Part shown: positions 1-10,447 of the stretch, one piece after another
How positions within the stretch are numbered: position 1 is the stretch's first letter
Layout: every line of letters begins with the position of its first letter
Assembly (NCBI GenBank): GCA_023231475.1
Contig: JALJEE010002086.1
Span: forward strand, 1-64,000
DNA: 64,000 nucleotides
From: Seison nebaliae
Lineage: Eukaryota > Rotifera > Pararotatoria > Seisonacea > Seisonidae
Direction of reading: 5' to 3'
Notes under the pieces: generated by a model
What the model was told of the DNA's origin: nothing
The model's database searches: none
Seen by the model: only the letters and a program-made list of their open reading frames with translations
Position numbers and translations under genes: made by a program

Positions 1-2
1 TG

Positions 3-486
3 AAGAAACCTTTCAACGATCCAAATGATTTGAATTCGTATCGTCCTATCTGCATTAGTTCCTTCATGTTTCGAATCATCGAACGCATGGTACTCAACAG
101 ATATAATACGAGTTTCTTTTCCTCTCCACATCAATTCGCATATAGAGCGGTCGATCGCGGAATCCATCCGATTCTCATTATCTTTCATTCTCTATTCTTC
201 GAAGCTCGCGCACATCATTCGCAATTACACGCGTTATTTTTAGACGCATCTAAAGCTTTTGATCCCATCGACGTATTATCTGCCATCTCTTCTCTGGCCG
301 CACGAAACACACCATACATGGTGTTACGTTTCCTGCGTCATTTATGTCTTTCCTCTACCGTCTCCGTATCACTGGATCATGTCACACTTGGATAACCTTT
401 CCCCGCCAATAATGGTGTCAGGCAAGGTTCTATTCTAGGTCCTTGGCTGTTTGGACTCACTCTTGACTGGGTCATTCTTCAGTTAA
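3..486 (+). pseudogene. Non-LTR retrotransposon reverse transcriptase fragment
   Basis: An open frame enters from the left edge and runs to about 395. It carries the fingers motif LNSYRPI, followed by palm motif A as FLDASKAFD. After a stop at 393-395 a different frame continues with GVRQGSILGP, the next conserved reverse transcriptase block, and then stops near 486. Motif order and spacing fit the RVT_1 domain of LINE-type elements. The frame break and the absence of the catalytic YxDD block, endonuclease or poly-A tail show a decayed fragment whose 5' part lies outside the window. The family within the LINEs cannot be assigned. Confidence 0.8.
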
Positions 487-489
487 ACG

Positions 490-1132
490 AACTTTGATAG
501 AGAACAACCAACCAAGCGCCCTGAGGATTCTCCTCGAGTGCGAGACTTGAATTGTCCCTGTATGGGAGTTTACCTTTTTTCTAAACTTGGTTTCAAAATT
601 TTAGAACCTATCGAAATACATGTATATGTAACGATTGTACAAACTCACAAAATATTTAAAGTTCTAGTTAAGTTACAAAATGTAACTTATACTATCAAAA
701 CAAGACCTATCGATAACGATCAAGAAGTCATCCGGTTAACGACCTGAACATCTGGTATGAAACTAAGCAATGTTTAACGACCCGATTAGATAACGTAGAC
801 CTTAATCGATTATGTAAACTTACACCAACTAGGAAGGTCGGGACCTTCGGAAACGATTATAAATATGGGAGTCAAAATAGAACAATTATGCAATTCATTT
901 TGATTCATCAAACCAGTGCAACACTACACATTCATTTACCAAATCCATACGTGATGTCGGGACAGAAGAAGCTACGGACACATTTCTAATTCTCCATTAT
1001 CGAACCCGTATTACATTTACATCTTTTCTCCTCACTTCTTTTCTATAATTTTAATGAGACGATTGCTCATACGTAAATAAACTTCACATCTGACTCGAAC
1101 GCTTCATATAATAAATAAATTTTAAGAATCTA
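490..1132. other. Spacer between two mobile-element relics, no gene seen
   Basis: This stretch contains a short open frame at 538-747 with no recognisable motif and otherwise AT-rich sequence. It may be further decayed retroelement sequence, but nothing in it can be assigned. Confidence 0.4.
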
Positions 1133-1200
1133 GGACTTTTTTGCACCCCCTTTTTTGAAAGATTGCGAGGTTGGACCTTTTTGCATCCGCATTTAAAAAA
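1133..1200 (+). repeat. Left terminal inverted repeat of the MULE element
   Basis: This segment matches the reverse complement of 2824-2890 over its length with only scattered mismatches. It includes the shared core TTTTTTGAAAGATTGCG. Confidence 0.8.
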
Positions 1201-1364
1201 ATTTTAATTAAACATAAAAAAATATAATTAAAGTTAAACAATAAAAATAATTAACAGAATTTACTGCTACTTTTCAATAATTTAAATGAAAAGATAAGTT
1301 TTTATAATTTTGAACATTTGGCTACTTTGAACATTGGTAATTTTACTACAGTTTTGCCATCATT

Positions 1365-1660
1365 ATGTCGGTTCTATCGTTTGTGCCAAGTAGCAGAGGA
1401 AATGACATATTAGTGGTTGACGACAGTTATTCGTTTTATAGAAAGAAAATCTACAAGTCTGGTAGTACAGCATGGTGTTGTATTCAAAGAATTAGTGAAA
1501 ATTGTACGGCATCAATATGCTTGGATAGCAAAAAAAATGAAAACAACGAATAACGATCATTCGCATGGACCCGATCAAATAGCAACCGAAAAGTTCAAAG
1601 CAAAACATCTGATAGTCGAAGCTTATCAGGCATCTCCGAACCTCCTTCGTCAATTATAGC
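1365..1660 (+). pseudogene. FLYWCH zinc-finger part of the MULE coding sequence
   Basis: The first frame shows the FLYWCH pattern: F..S.RG near the start, an aromatic strand, a W.C pair, a second Cys before a short strand, then HSHG as the histidine end. The histidine part is only reached by shifting frame near 1545, and a stop at about 1657 breaks it again. FLYWCH fingers are DNA-binding modules commonly fused to MULE transposases. Confidence 0.7.
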
Positions 1661-2640
1661 CCGAACATTAGCGAAGGAAACTGAAGAAATTCAGAATAAG
1701 TTTGGAAGAATTTCTTCGGTAAAAAGAAATATTAGACGACATCAATGTAACATTTCTGCTACCTTTGAAGATGGAATAAAGTTCGAAGAAGAAAACCATA
1801 TACTTTATTTTAATAAGAAAATTTTCGAAAACTTACCGTCCGAACTACATTTATTTGCAGATTGTCCGATAGGGACCTTTGATCGTTCTCCACCTTGTTT
1901 TTTTCAAGTACAATATTCATACAATATAAGTACAATTTCCTGTATATGCCTTTTCCTTTCTCATCAACTCAAAGTATATAATTCTCCCTTTCATTCTCAT
2001 GAAAAGGAAAAACGAAGAATATTACGTGAAAGCTTTTAGTGACTTGAGAAACTTGATCAAAAATGAACCCGAAAGTGTCACCATGGACTATGAACTGGCG
2101 GCTATTAACGTATAGAAAAAAGTATTCGCACACTGCCAGGTCCATGGATGTTTTTTTCACTTAGGGCAGTCGATCATGAGGAATATTAATACGAGTGGAA
2201 GAAAAACATTTTACATGGAAAGCAAAAGTTTCAGAAATGAAATAAAATTGCTACAATCCTTGTCATTTTTTCCTGGCGACGAAATACCCGAAGCGTTTGG
2301 AAAAATAGCGCAAATATGTTCGGCGGAGGGGAAATCATGTTGTGAATATTTCGAAAGAAATTACGTTGGTAAATTACGGATTCAGAAGTATTTCGGGTTA
2401 TACATCTCCAAAATTTCCCCCTCAATTATGGTCAAACTACAATCGGGTAATATGTAATCTTCCTAGAACAAATAACGGCAGTGAAGGCAGTAATCATGCG
2501 CTGAAATTTATCATACGGCGGTGCCACATGGGATTAGAAAAAACAGAGCATTTAATCATCAACTAATTCAGTTTGGACCAAATGAACATGCCAGCGAAAG
2601 AAGATAAGAGATAGAAAACAATTTGAGGAAAATTGTATGT
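1660..2640 (+). pseudogene. MULE transposase remnant
   Basis: Fragments in shifting frames give the landmarks of the MULE transposase core. There is a strand reading GTFDRSPPCFFQVQYS (the DDE-type first acidic strand, with the usual acidic residue unclear), then VHGCFFHLGQSI, and finally LWSNYNRV with LPRTNNGSEGSNHALK. These blocks are highly typical of animal MULEs. Several stops and frameshifts separate them, for example the stop before 2116 and frame changes near 2450, so this copy is inactive. Confidence 0.75.
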
Positions 2641-2823
2641 GAATATGATTCAGACAGTCAATTAGGATACCTTTTAAAGATCGTAGATATTCTCTAGTAA
2701 ATTTTACATTTTAACGGATTTCAACATTATCTTTTTCTTTGGAAATAAATATACTATTTATAATGCTTTTCTTTTTCTCAATAGTAAAATTACTTATTCA
2801 TTGACCAAATTTGGTAAAAAAAA

Positions 2824-2890
2824 TCAAAAAAATGGGGGTGAAAAAAAGTCCTACCCCGCAATCTTTCAAAAAAGAGGTGCAAAAAAGTCC
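2824..2890 (-). repeat. Right terminal inverted repeat of the MULE element
   Basis: This is the inverted copy of the 1133-1200 repeat, ending GTGCAAAAAAGTCC at 2890. The homopolymer A/T runs differ slightly in length between the two ends. Confidence 0.8.
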
Positions 2891-3525
2891 GATTACCAAA
2901 TTTTAAATAAGCGTGTCATATCTTTAGAAACTGCAAGATTAAATAGCAGAAAACTATGTAAAATTTAGTTTACAATGATAAAATTTAACAAATTGTTAAA
3001 TCTAAATATTTCGACCCACGCTGCAATTCAACATATTTGGTTTTGTTTTATTTTCTTCTCTTTTTCGTTAATTGTTTGTTTTTTTTTATGTTACTGGATT
3101 TTCCGCAACTCCGCCCGACATTGGTCTTTTACTTTCTTTTTATTTTCCTTTTCCTATCTTCGTAAATAAATAAATAAAATAAGGATGAATTCCTCTCCGA
3201 AAACAAATAAGAGGGTGATTGATTGAATGAGAGGGTGTGAAGTAATTCTATTTCAGGTCAATTTTCTTTACTCTGTCTCGCTGCACTCATGCAGGATACT
3301 CTATTTCAAACCAATTTTCTCTAATCTCTCCTATTCTCGATGGATTCAAGCATAACTCAATTTAGTTACAGAGTTGGTGTTACTTATTGTGGTTAATAAT
3401 GGCAAAAATTATCGTTCTGGTGTTGGGTAATATCGACATCTGTTCTAATCGAGGAATATCGTAAAAAATGAATTAAAAATTTATTTACAAATTAGAATTT
3501 GGAGTAAGATGGATTATTTAAGGGA
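2891..3525. other. AT-rich spacer, nothing recognised
   Basis: There is no open frame with a recognisable motif. The stretch separates the MULE relic from the 3' end of the minus-strand membrane-protein gene. Confidence 0.4.
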
Positions 3526-4600
3526 TTATTTGGTGACGTAGAAGGAACGTTGAATTGAAGTTGATTTGGATTTGTCAGACTTCCCACGAAATTTGGGAGA
3601 TGTAAATTGAGAACATTCAGCATTGTAAACTTTCTGGATGGATAATCGTCTCTTTACTTTATCTCGATATCGTTGAAAATTGCGATTAATCATTGTTGGC
3701 AATAGTTTCCTCCTGAAAAACATGGGGAAGTGCCATTCATATCTGGATTGAACGTCATCGTCTTTCTGAATAGTTCGTTGTCGAATATAATGTGCTGCTG
3801 ATAAATTTACTGCGTCCTTTCTAAACGGTCCTTCTTCCGACCACGATTCGGAACGACGTAACGAACTTGAATTGGTTCTCGATTGTTTTCTTCCATTTCC
3901 ATTTGTCAAATTCGTTGATGACATTATTCGTTTGTGATAAATTTCACTTTGGATTTGTTCCCAACTCTCAGAATGAATTTTATAATCGGAATAGTTTTTG
4001 GCTGAATCATTTAGAATTGGCATGTTTTTCGTTCCCACTTGGTAGGAGAGCATTAATCTCAATAACGTACTTAATGCGACGTCCTTTTTTTCCTCATAAT
4101 GTTGTTGATTCATTTCTTGAATATGTTTCTCCTCATCGATCGCGTATACGAGCATCCGATTATTAAATGCAGGAACATTAGCTGATATTAAGTTGTGGTT
4201 CTTTCTATTATTTCCTATTTTCTCATGAGGAATTGGAGGAAATGATCTGTTTTTGAGCAATTCCTGTTCTATCCATTTGACATTAGCTTCGCGACGTCGT
4301 CGAGATCTTCGTCCAGCGATTTTTGAACTGATATATTTGATAACTATAAATAGAAGATGAGATTGTGGATTGAGATGAATTGTATAGAAAATAACCGAAA
4401 ATGAGTGAGAGAATTATGAGAATGGGAACAGTTCCTGCCAGAAGAGATGTAAACGGAATTTTCGTCTTTCCATTTGAATAAGTAGTGACGTTGTTATGAG
4501 AGACGTTCAAATTAACATTATGGACTCGTGTTGAATTTGTGGCATGATTGTGAGGTTGAATGAGATGAGAGAATGTGGTAGAGTGATCAATTGTTCGCAT
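3526..4600 (-). CDS. Orphan single-pass membrane protein, two exons
   Basis: Exons run 4600-4396 and 4343-3526 on the minus strand, joined across a 52-bp intron that starts GTTATT and ends TATAG. The splice keeps frame and gives 340 residues. The first 50 residues carry four N-glycosylation sequons (NAT, NST, NVS, NVT) and no signal peptide. A single hydrophobic segment follows at about residues 52-73, then a strongly basic stretch (GRRSRRRRE). This predicts the N-terminus outside and a long polar tail of about 260 residues in the cytoplasm. The tail has serine/arginine-rich patches and no domain I recognise. Function is unknown. A second gene of similar plan lies at 51857-53966, but I see no sequence similarity between them. 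Confidence 0.65.
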
Positions 4601-6617
4601 ATGTCATAATTGTGGGAATGGTGTTAGGAAAAAGAGAAATAGAATTAATCGATCGGTGCATGAAGTGAAAGGAGAAGCTATTTAAATTTCGATAAATGAA
4701 ATTCTTTATAGGTTCGTTAGTCGATTAGGTATGAGTTCTTTATGTGAAAATATCGGAACAGACGCACACGATGCTTGTCATGATTTATATTTTCATGCGA
4801 GCAGCAATTATGTGCGGAATATATATATATATATATGATGTATTAGGATCAGTTTGTTCACTTCTCTTCTCCTATGTGTTCACTCCGTTTGATGCTCTCG
4901 ATTTCGCCCGACAGCGTAACTATACGGAAAATAGAGTTTAGTATCAAATAGCTGTTGACGACCGACGATCGATTTTATAAATAGTATTTGCTTATGAATA
5001 TTAACAAATGAGAGATATGGTCACAAATGAATGAGACAGGAAAGGCGAGTGATGATCATGATAGAGATTTCCATCAATGACAGCATCTCTTATAAATATA
5101 TTTCAATTTAATAAGTCGACTTGGTTGAATGACGACATTCCACTTATAGTTTTCCTATTGCATCTCCCTCACTTCTAATTGCTGTACCGTACATAATATG
5201 TACGACAGGAATTATGTGGATCATGATGACGATGATGATGATGACGATATAACACAGTTTGTCTTTTCGCGATTGCGAGATAGAAGATGTGAACGATGAT
5301 TAGTGATGAAACCTGTCAAATAGAACATTGTGATTCTTCTCTACCATCCGTTGCCTTGACAACATTAACTAAAATTACCCTTTTGATATCTATAATCATA
5401 TCCGCATTAAACACTAACAATTACACTTATTTCCCAGTGCGAATATTCTAACGATTCAGGAAATGTGGGTGGATGATGATAATGATGATGCTCATGTATT
5501 CTGTTCTCATCTAACTATCATATCATTTAACTTCCGTTCGACTCAATTATCCACCACAATTATTAACGAGAATCAGATATGTGACTTCCAATCAACTTCT
5601 TCCCGAAGCAACTCATTAAAATATAAAATTATTTCATGAATTTAGTGCAAACAGTTAGTGAGAACATGCAACCATCGTTTCTATGCAACTTTCTTCTGAG
5701 AGCAAGTACCATATAAATGTTTCAAATTGATCATTGAAAATGTTATGGATCATTTATAGAATGAACTCGTGCAATGGATAGAACGTTCGGAGAAATATTA
5801 GTGAATAATGTTAATGGAACTAATCCCAAAAGGAATTATATGTGAGAGAATTATTGAGAATATAATTTAATCAATTATTCTACTACTACTTTATAATTAT
5901 TCTAGACGATTACTGTTAAATGTATAATTCAAATGAGATCTATGATAGTGGACAATTCCAGCTCGTTTTATTCCATTGACATTCGTCTTATGTTTGAGGA
6001 GAGTGTTTCCCTGTTATTTTATTGTTTGGTGGGGAATGAATGAAGAGGAAAGAAAAGAAGAAGAGTTCCCGATAAGTTGAAGGACATTCGCATTTCATAC
6101 ATGGTTGCTTCTTCTCGTTCCTTATCGATTGATGTTGACGGGCGATTGTTTGTTCCGATTAGTTTCTTGTAAAGCAATGATTTGTTGTCGTTGTTGTCGT
6201 CGTCGTCAGACGAAGATATTGGTAGAGATTTCCTTCTCATTTTTGAAGAGCAAGCACTCCACTCCAACTTATCAGAAAATTTGATTTGGCTAACGTCGCT
6301 AAGCTATTTGCGAATGGAAGTGGTAGCTACTCTCATCCAGAGAGAATTCGACTCTCAATAGAATGTCGGAGGAAAGGAGTGCTCTCCTTCCGATATGTCT
6401 CGGTTCCTGTGGGGATTGTAGGAATGATTTGCAAATCCAATTTCTTAACATATTATAAATAAGAAGGAGAAAAGTTGGTTAAAGAAATAGTGAGAGAAGA
6501 ATATTTGGAGGATCTCTATGAAAACTAAAATTTGATTTGAATAAACAAAAGTTCATTTCTCTCGAAGAAAATGAACACGAATAAATAAATTCTTTCTCAA
6601 ACAGTTCGATTAGATCG
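4601..6617. other. Intergenic region with microsatellites
   Basis: This spacer of 2.0 kb separates two divergently transcribed genes and presumably holds both promoters. It contains an (AT)9 run at 4819-4836 and GAT/GAC triplet runs near 5225-5250 and 5475-5490. No coding frame could be supported; a minus-strand frame at 6019-6267 has no known motif. Confidence 0.5.
4819..4836. repeat. (AT)9 microsatellite
   Basis: A perfect dinucleotide run lies upstream of the membrane-protein gene. Confidence 0.9.
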
Positions 6618-7647
6618 ATGGCCAACTATAATCGATGCAATACAGCCGATGGATATATCGACCGCACCATTATTTATGATGCTCCTTCCTTCAAGCCTCT
6701 GAAAGTGAAGACAGCTGAAGTGACTGGACGAGTGCCCTCCTACTATTTGACGAATCGTCGTCGACTCTCCGATAAAGATAATAGTTCTCAAATTTACGAA
6801 ATTTTCAACGAACGTCCTGCCGCTACTTCAAGGAATCATCCAAATGATTCACATCATCATCATCATCATCATCTCCAGCGTTCAATCGGCACCTTCACTA
6901 AAAAGAATTTCCAACTTCTTCCCCATTTACAGTGTTCGTTGACAGACAAATTAGAACGAAATTATGATGTGATGCAACCGGATAAGAAGAAGTTTAAGAT
7001 TCCTTTGAAACCGAAAGACAATTTATATGAATCGAGTCATTTCAAGAATCGAGTTCCCAATAGTCGTCCAATTGATCCGTTGAGTATGTCCACCTCCTTT
7101 CAAACTGATCTACCATCCGCTCACAATCATAAACGTGCACTTTCAATGCAGCGTGATCAGATGAAAGATCAAATTGACCGATGGAAAATCTTCTATTATG
7201 GAAATCGGAATTCTCAAGAGAATTATAAGTTTGAATTGATTCATAATAATTTCAATCATAATCTTCTTTATAAACAGACGAAAGATACGTGAAACATTAA
7301 AGGATCAGATGGACAACCGTCAGAATGAGAAGAAAGAGAAATTTGAGAGAGATTTATCTGCAATTCAGAATTGTATTATAGAAACGAAAACTGATTTGCA
7401 TTTGGAACGGACGAAAGAGATTGAGAAGAAGAATGCTCAACGGATATTTGCCATAGAAAACAAATCGGTTTACTCTTTCCATCTACGTCTCCATATTGAT
7501 TTATTCTTTGTCTCACACACACACACACACACACAGCTGATGGAGCGAAAGGAACAAATGTCTAAATTACAAAAGGCGTTAAAAAATCAAGAGGAATTGA
7601 GTTTGCTCCAGAAAGAATCGTTGAACTGGAGTCGAACACTCAAATGA
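6618..7647 (+). CDS. Orphan coiled-coil protein, three exons
   Basis: Exons are 6618-7228, 7278-7467 and 7537-7647. Joining them across 49-bp and 69-bp introns (starts GTTTGA and GTTTAC) keeps frame and gives 303 residues. The N-terminal 180 residues are polar and low in structure, with a seven-histidine run near residue 80. From about residue 180 onward the protein is a charged helix of the type DQMKDQIDRW, then KDQMDNRQNEKKEKFERD, continuing to the end as a coiled coil. The second 3' splice site is preceded by a (CA)11 microsatellite. The gene is convergent with CHMP1, 224 bp away. I do not recognise the family; a cytoskeletal or ciliary coiled-coil role is only a guess from composition. 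Confidence 0.6.
7514..7535 (+). repeat. (CA)11 microsatellite inside an intron, abutting the 3' splice site
   Basis: A perfect CA run ends directly in the acceptor ACACAG of the second intron of the coiled-coil gene. Confidence 0.9.
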
Positions 7648-7871
7648 ATTCCAAAAAAGAATTTCCCAAAATATCAATTTGATTATTTCATTTATTTCTC
7701 TGCGTCGTCACGACTCAATGGAAGATTGAAGAGACTTTTTTTTTATTGAAAAATAATGAGATGAACATGGATTCCATTTCTCTTTTTTGAACGGATTGAA
7801 AGGAATGTTCATTTCGATAGATAAACTCCAAAGATGAAAAAAATAATTTAAAAAAAATGTTTCCCATTTCA

Positions 7872-8594
7872 CTAATTTCCTCGAAGCGCTGCTAATCGAC
7901 TGGTTAGATCATTGTCCTCCCTCGTCGTTTGTCCACTGACACCCGTTGAATTAATTTCACTGGTTGCAGCTGGTGTCAGATTGGCCATCTGGTTAGCGAT
8001 CTCTATTCCGTTCTCATCCGCCACCTTCACATCGGTCATTGATGAGATAAAAAAAATAAGCAAAATAACTTCTTTTACTAGAGCATCGACTTCATTCATT
8101 GGCGTTGTCATGGTGATGGCACCACCAAGTGTCTGATCCATGACAGTTGAACGGACGTCCAAATCTTCGAATTGTTTCTCAAACTTCTCCATTATCTTCG
8201 TTACTTCTTCGAGATTGGTGGAGTTCATAGCTTTCTCTAATGCCTTGCTCACATGAGCGATGTCTTTCGTTATCGATTTCATAGCCATTCCTGCTTTCAC
8301 CTGTAAATATGTCGATATTAATGGAATGAATGTTAATTGGAATGAGATGAAAGAAATGAAAACTTTCGATCCGACCGCATCCACTCTCGCTGATAATCGA
8401 AGATAATTCAAATATTCATGTTTTTTTCTAATGGCATTTTCAGCGTAGATCTTCGCTCCCTCGATATTGCCTTGGCCAAGAGCTTTCTTCACTTTCCTCT
8501 CCTCAGAATGTTTCTCTTTCTCTGCTTTGTGCGCCATTCGATCCAGTCGTTTCGCTGTGAATTTCAATTCAAACAAAGTATCTTCGATTGCCAT
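7872..8594 (-). CDS. CHMP1: CHMP1 (ESCRT-III component, Did2/Vps46 family)
   Basis: ESCRT-III subunits polymerise on membranes and drive scission in multivesicular-body formation, cytokinesis and related events. CHMP1 recruits Vps4 and spastin-type MIT proteins. The unspliced minus-strand frame has 240 codons, but two insertions relative to the family are introns: 8363-8301 (63 bp) and 8069-8025 (45 bp). Both are multiples of three without in-frame stops. The spliced protein has 204 residues, close to the usual 196-199. Hallmarks are the basic helix 1, the block HAENAIR-type (here YAENAIRKK), SARVDAV, and FEKQFEDLDV. The C-terminal MIT-interacting motif DLTSRLAALR matches the D..L..RL..LR pattern. 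The second intron ends in AAG. Confidence 0.93.
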   Translation of the reverse strand: MAIEDTLFELKFTAKRLDRMAHKAEKEKHSEERKVKKALGQGNIEGAKIYAENAIRKKHEYLNYLRLSARVDAVGSKVFISFISFQLTFIPLISTYLQVKAGMAMKSITKDIAHVSKALEKAMNSTNLEEVTKIMEKFEKQFEDLDVRSTVMDQTLGGAITMTTPMNEVDALVKEVILLIFFISSMTDVKVADENGIEIANQMANLTPAATSEINSTGVSGQTTREDNDLTSRLAALRGN

Positions 8595-10447
8595 TTTCTT
8601 CTTCTTTTAATTGAGTCAGTGATAAATGAGAATTATGATCTATTGAATGTTGGAATAGTGGAGGGGAAGAACTTTTTGTTTGATTTATTCCTAATATAAT
8701 AATTATTCATTCAACACTCATTCAACCTCTCCAATTTATCATGAAAACATCTTTCATTCTCATCATCACTTATAAATTTGTGGCTCTTCATCATTTACAC
8801 GACTCGTCGCCAATTCTACTTTCCTATAATAGAATAAGAAAACTTCCCGTATCTCTATGGAGAAGCACGGGAAGAATCATTTATCTGCTACAATTTCCCC
8901 ATTTCCTCTTTCTCCACGTCTTTCTCCTTTCTCCAATTCACAACAAAAACATATTTAAAATCGACTTGTCTCATCTCAAATCGCAGTTAGACGAAGAATC
9001 ATCAATCGTGGATAAATTAATTGAATGGAAATTACTGAAGAAGAAAAAGAAAAATTGATTTTGAAGAATTTCAATAATTTTTCTTAAGAAGAAAATTTTC
9101 AAAAGACAAGTCAAGTTTTGTTCGATTCACAATTTGTGATGTGGCTATTTTAAGGATTACCATTCCTTATTAGGAGGAAAGTGTTGCTTCGGTTGTCTTT
9201 AACGATTTCATCGAATAAAAAAATGATTTGGCCTTTCCACTTTTCCATCTGGCTTTCTTTCAATGAAATCTTTCCTTATCAGTTTCTTCCTTTTTTCCTT
9301 CTTATTGGAAAAACTTTTTGTGTTTTTGTCTCCTTCCAAACTATTTCCTTCTTCTTTTTTACAAGTTTTTTTTATAAAATTTTTATATATAAAATAATCT
9401 GTTTGAGAAAATCACGAGAAATTTGTGTGTATGTCTCGACTTAATTTCATTCCAATTAATATTGGAGTGCTGCCTTCTCAAAAATGTCACGGTAATTAGT
9501 GTTATGGAGAAGTGATGTTCAAAGTGATGTTTGCATGGACGAGATCGTTACCTTATAAATTTCTTTTTAGTTTACTCTTCGGACCTCTCGTTATTTCTCT
9601 TCTCCCACATTCTTATTTACCTAATCAAGAACGTTGTTGTTTCTCTTCTTTTTTTTGTCGCTATTGTTTCGTCGTGGAAAAAATGACTTCTTTCGAAGAA
9701 ATGTTGTGATTTGGCGTTTAAAAAGAGGAGAAGTGGCGGAGTGGTTGAACCAACTGGATTTTGTATTTTATAATTTTTTTTTGAATGAAGCTCAAAATGA
9801 CTCAGAAATGTGAGAGAAATATTGAGTTTTGTTTGTTCTTTTGATTTGTTGTGTTTTCCGCTTGTGTTTCATTCGTGGTCTCAATTAGGACCGGACGACT
9901 AAAAAAGAAGGGTAAATCGGATGAAATGGATTCGTTTTTTTAGTAATCATTTTTCTTTCGAACTCAATTCGCCACACAACAAAAACAAAGCTTTGACTTA
10001 CGGAGTTGCACGTTCTCAATTTCTAGCTGTCTCTTGTAAGAGTTTCTGCAATTTCTTATGATTATTGTGTGTGTGTGTGTATGTGAGATGGAAGAGAATT
10101 GAATTATGTGAGAGATCTCTCTCAATCGTTTTATAAGACATACACAATTCTATCGAGAATGGAGAGTAGAGAGATTGGTAATTAGGAAGGAAAGTTTTGT
10201 AAAGTCATCGATTGGAGATGAGTTAAAATGAATTGATTTGAGCGATTGATTTTTATGTGGATATTTGAAGGGGAAGAAGTTTATTTATTCATCATCAACA
10301 TGTTCCACATTTGAACTGATCATCCTTTCTGCTACATGTCAAAGCATAAACTGATCGTTGTCGTTTAAGGAGAAGAAAATGAGAGTAAAACATATATGGA
10401 AATTTCTTTTTGAAAATATTTTCTTCTTTCCATTCCATCTTTAGATT
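8595..10447. other. Intergenic region between divergent CHMP1 and SLC6 genes
   Basis: This spacer of 1.85 kb is T-rich on the plus strand and has a short (GT)n run near 10067-10080. Open frames at 8741-9058, 9181-9444 and 9512-9709 are composition-driven and show no family motif. It presumably carries the promoters of both flanking genes. Confidence 0.45.

Larger units (their letters stand above)
1133..2890 (+). mobile_element. Decayed MULE-type DNA transposon with terminal inverted repeats
   Basis: The element is about 1.76 kb long and bounded by inverted repeats of roughly 68 bp. The left end starts GGACTTTTTTGCACC at 1133. The reverse complement of the right end, ending at 2890, starts with the same 15 bases. 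Between them lies a frameshifted coding sequence with a FLYWCH-type zinc finger followed by a MULE transposase domain, the usual order for FLYWCH-MULE elements in animals. I could not recognise a clean target-site duplication in the flanks. The element cannot encode an active transposase as it stands, but the intact ends could in principle still be recognised by an enzyme supplied elsewhere. Confidence 0.8.

Noticed and set aside
6019-6267. Minus-strand open frame of 82 codons with a run of Asp/Asn
   Set aside because: No motif, no plausible splice partner, and composition explained by GTC/GTT triplet repeats.
8741-9058. Plus-strand open frame of 105 codons ending in a Lys-rich tail
   Set aside because: Codon composition is driven by T-rich sequence; the tail resembles a coding helix but no start or family supports it.
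9181-9444. Hydrophobic frame that could look like a membrane protein
   Set aside because: The Phe/Leu content comes from T-rich DNA; no conserved pattern.
9731-9770. tRNA-like A-box (TGGCGGAGTGGTTGAACC)
   Set aside because: No B-box (GGTTCGA-type), no acceptor-stem pairing and no anticodon arm follow, so it is not called a tRNA.
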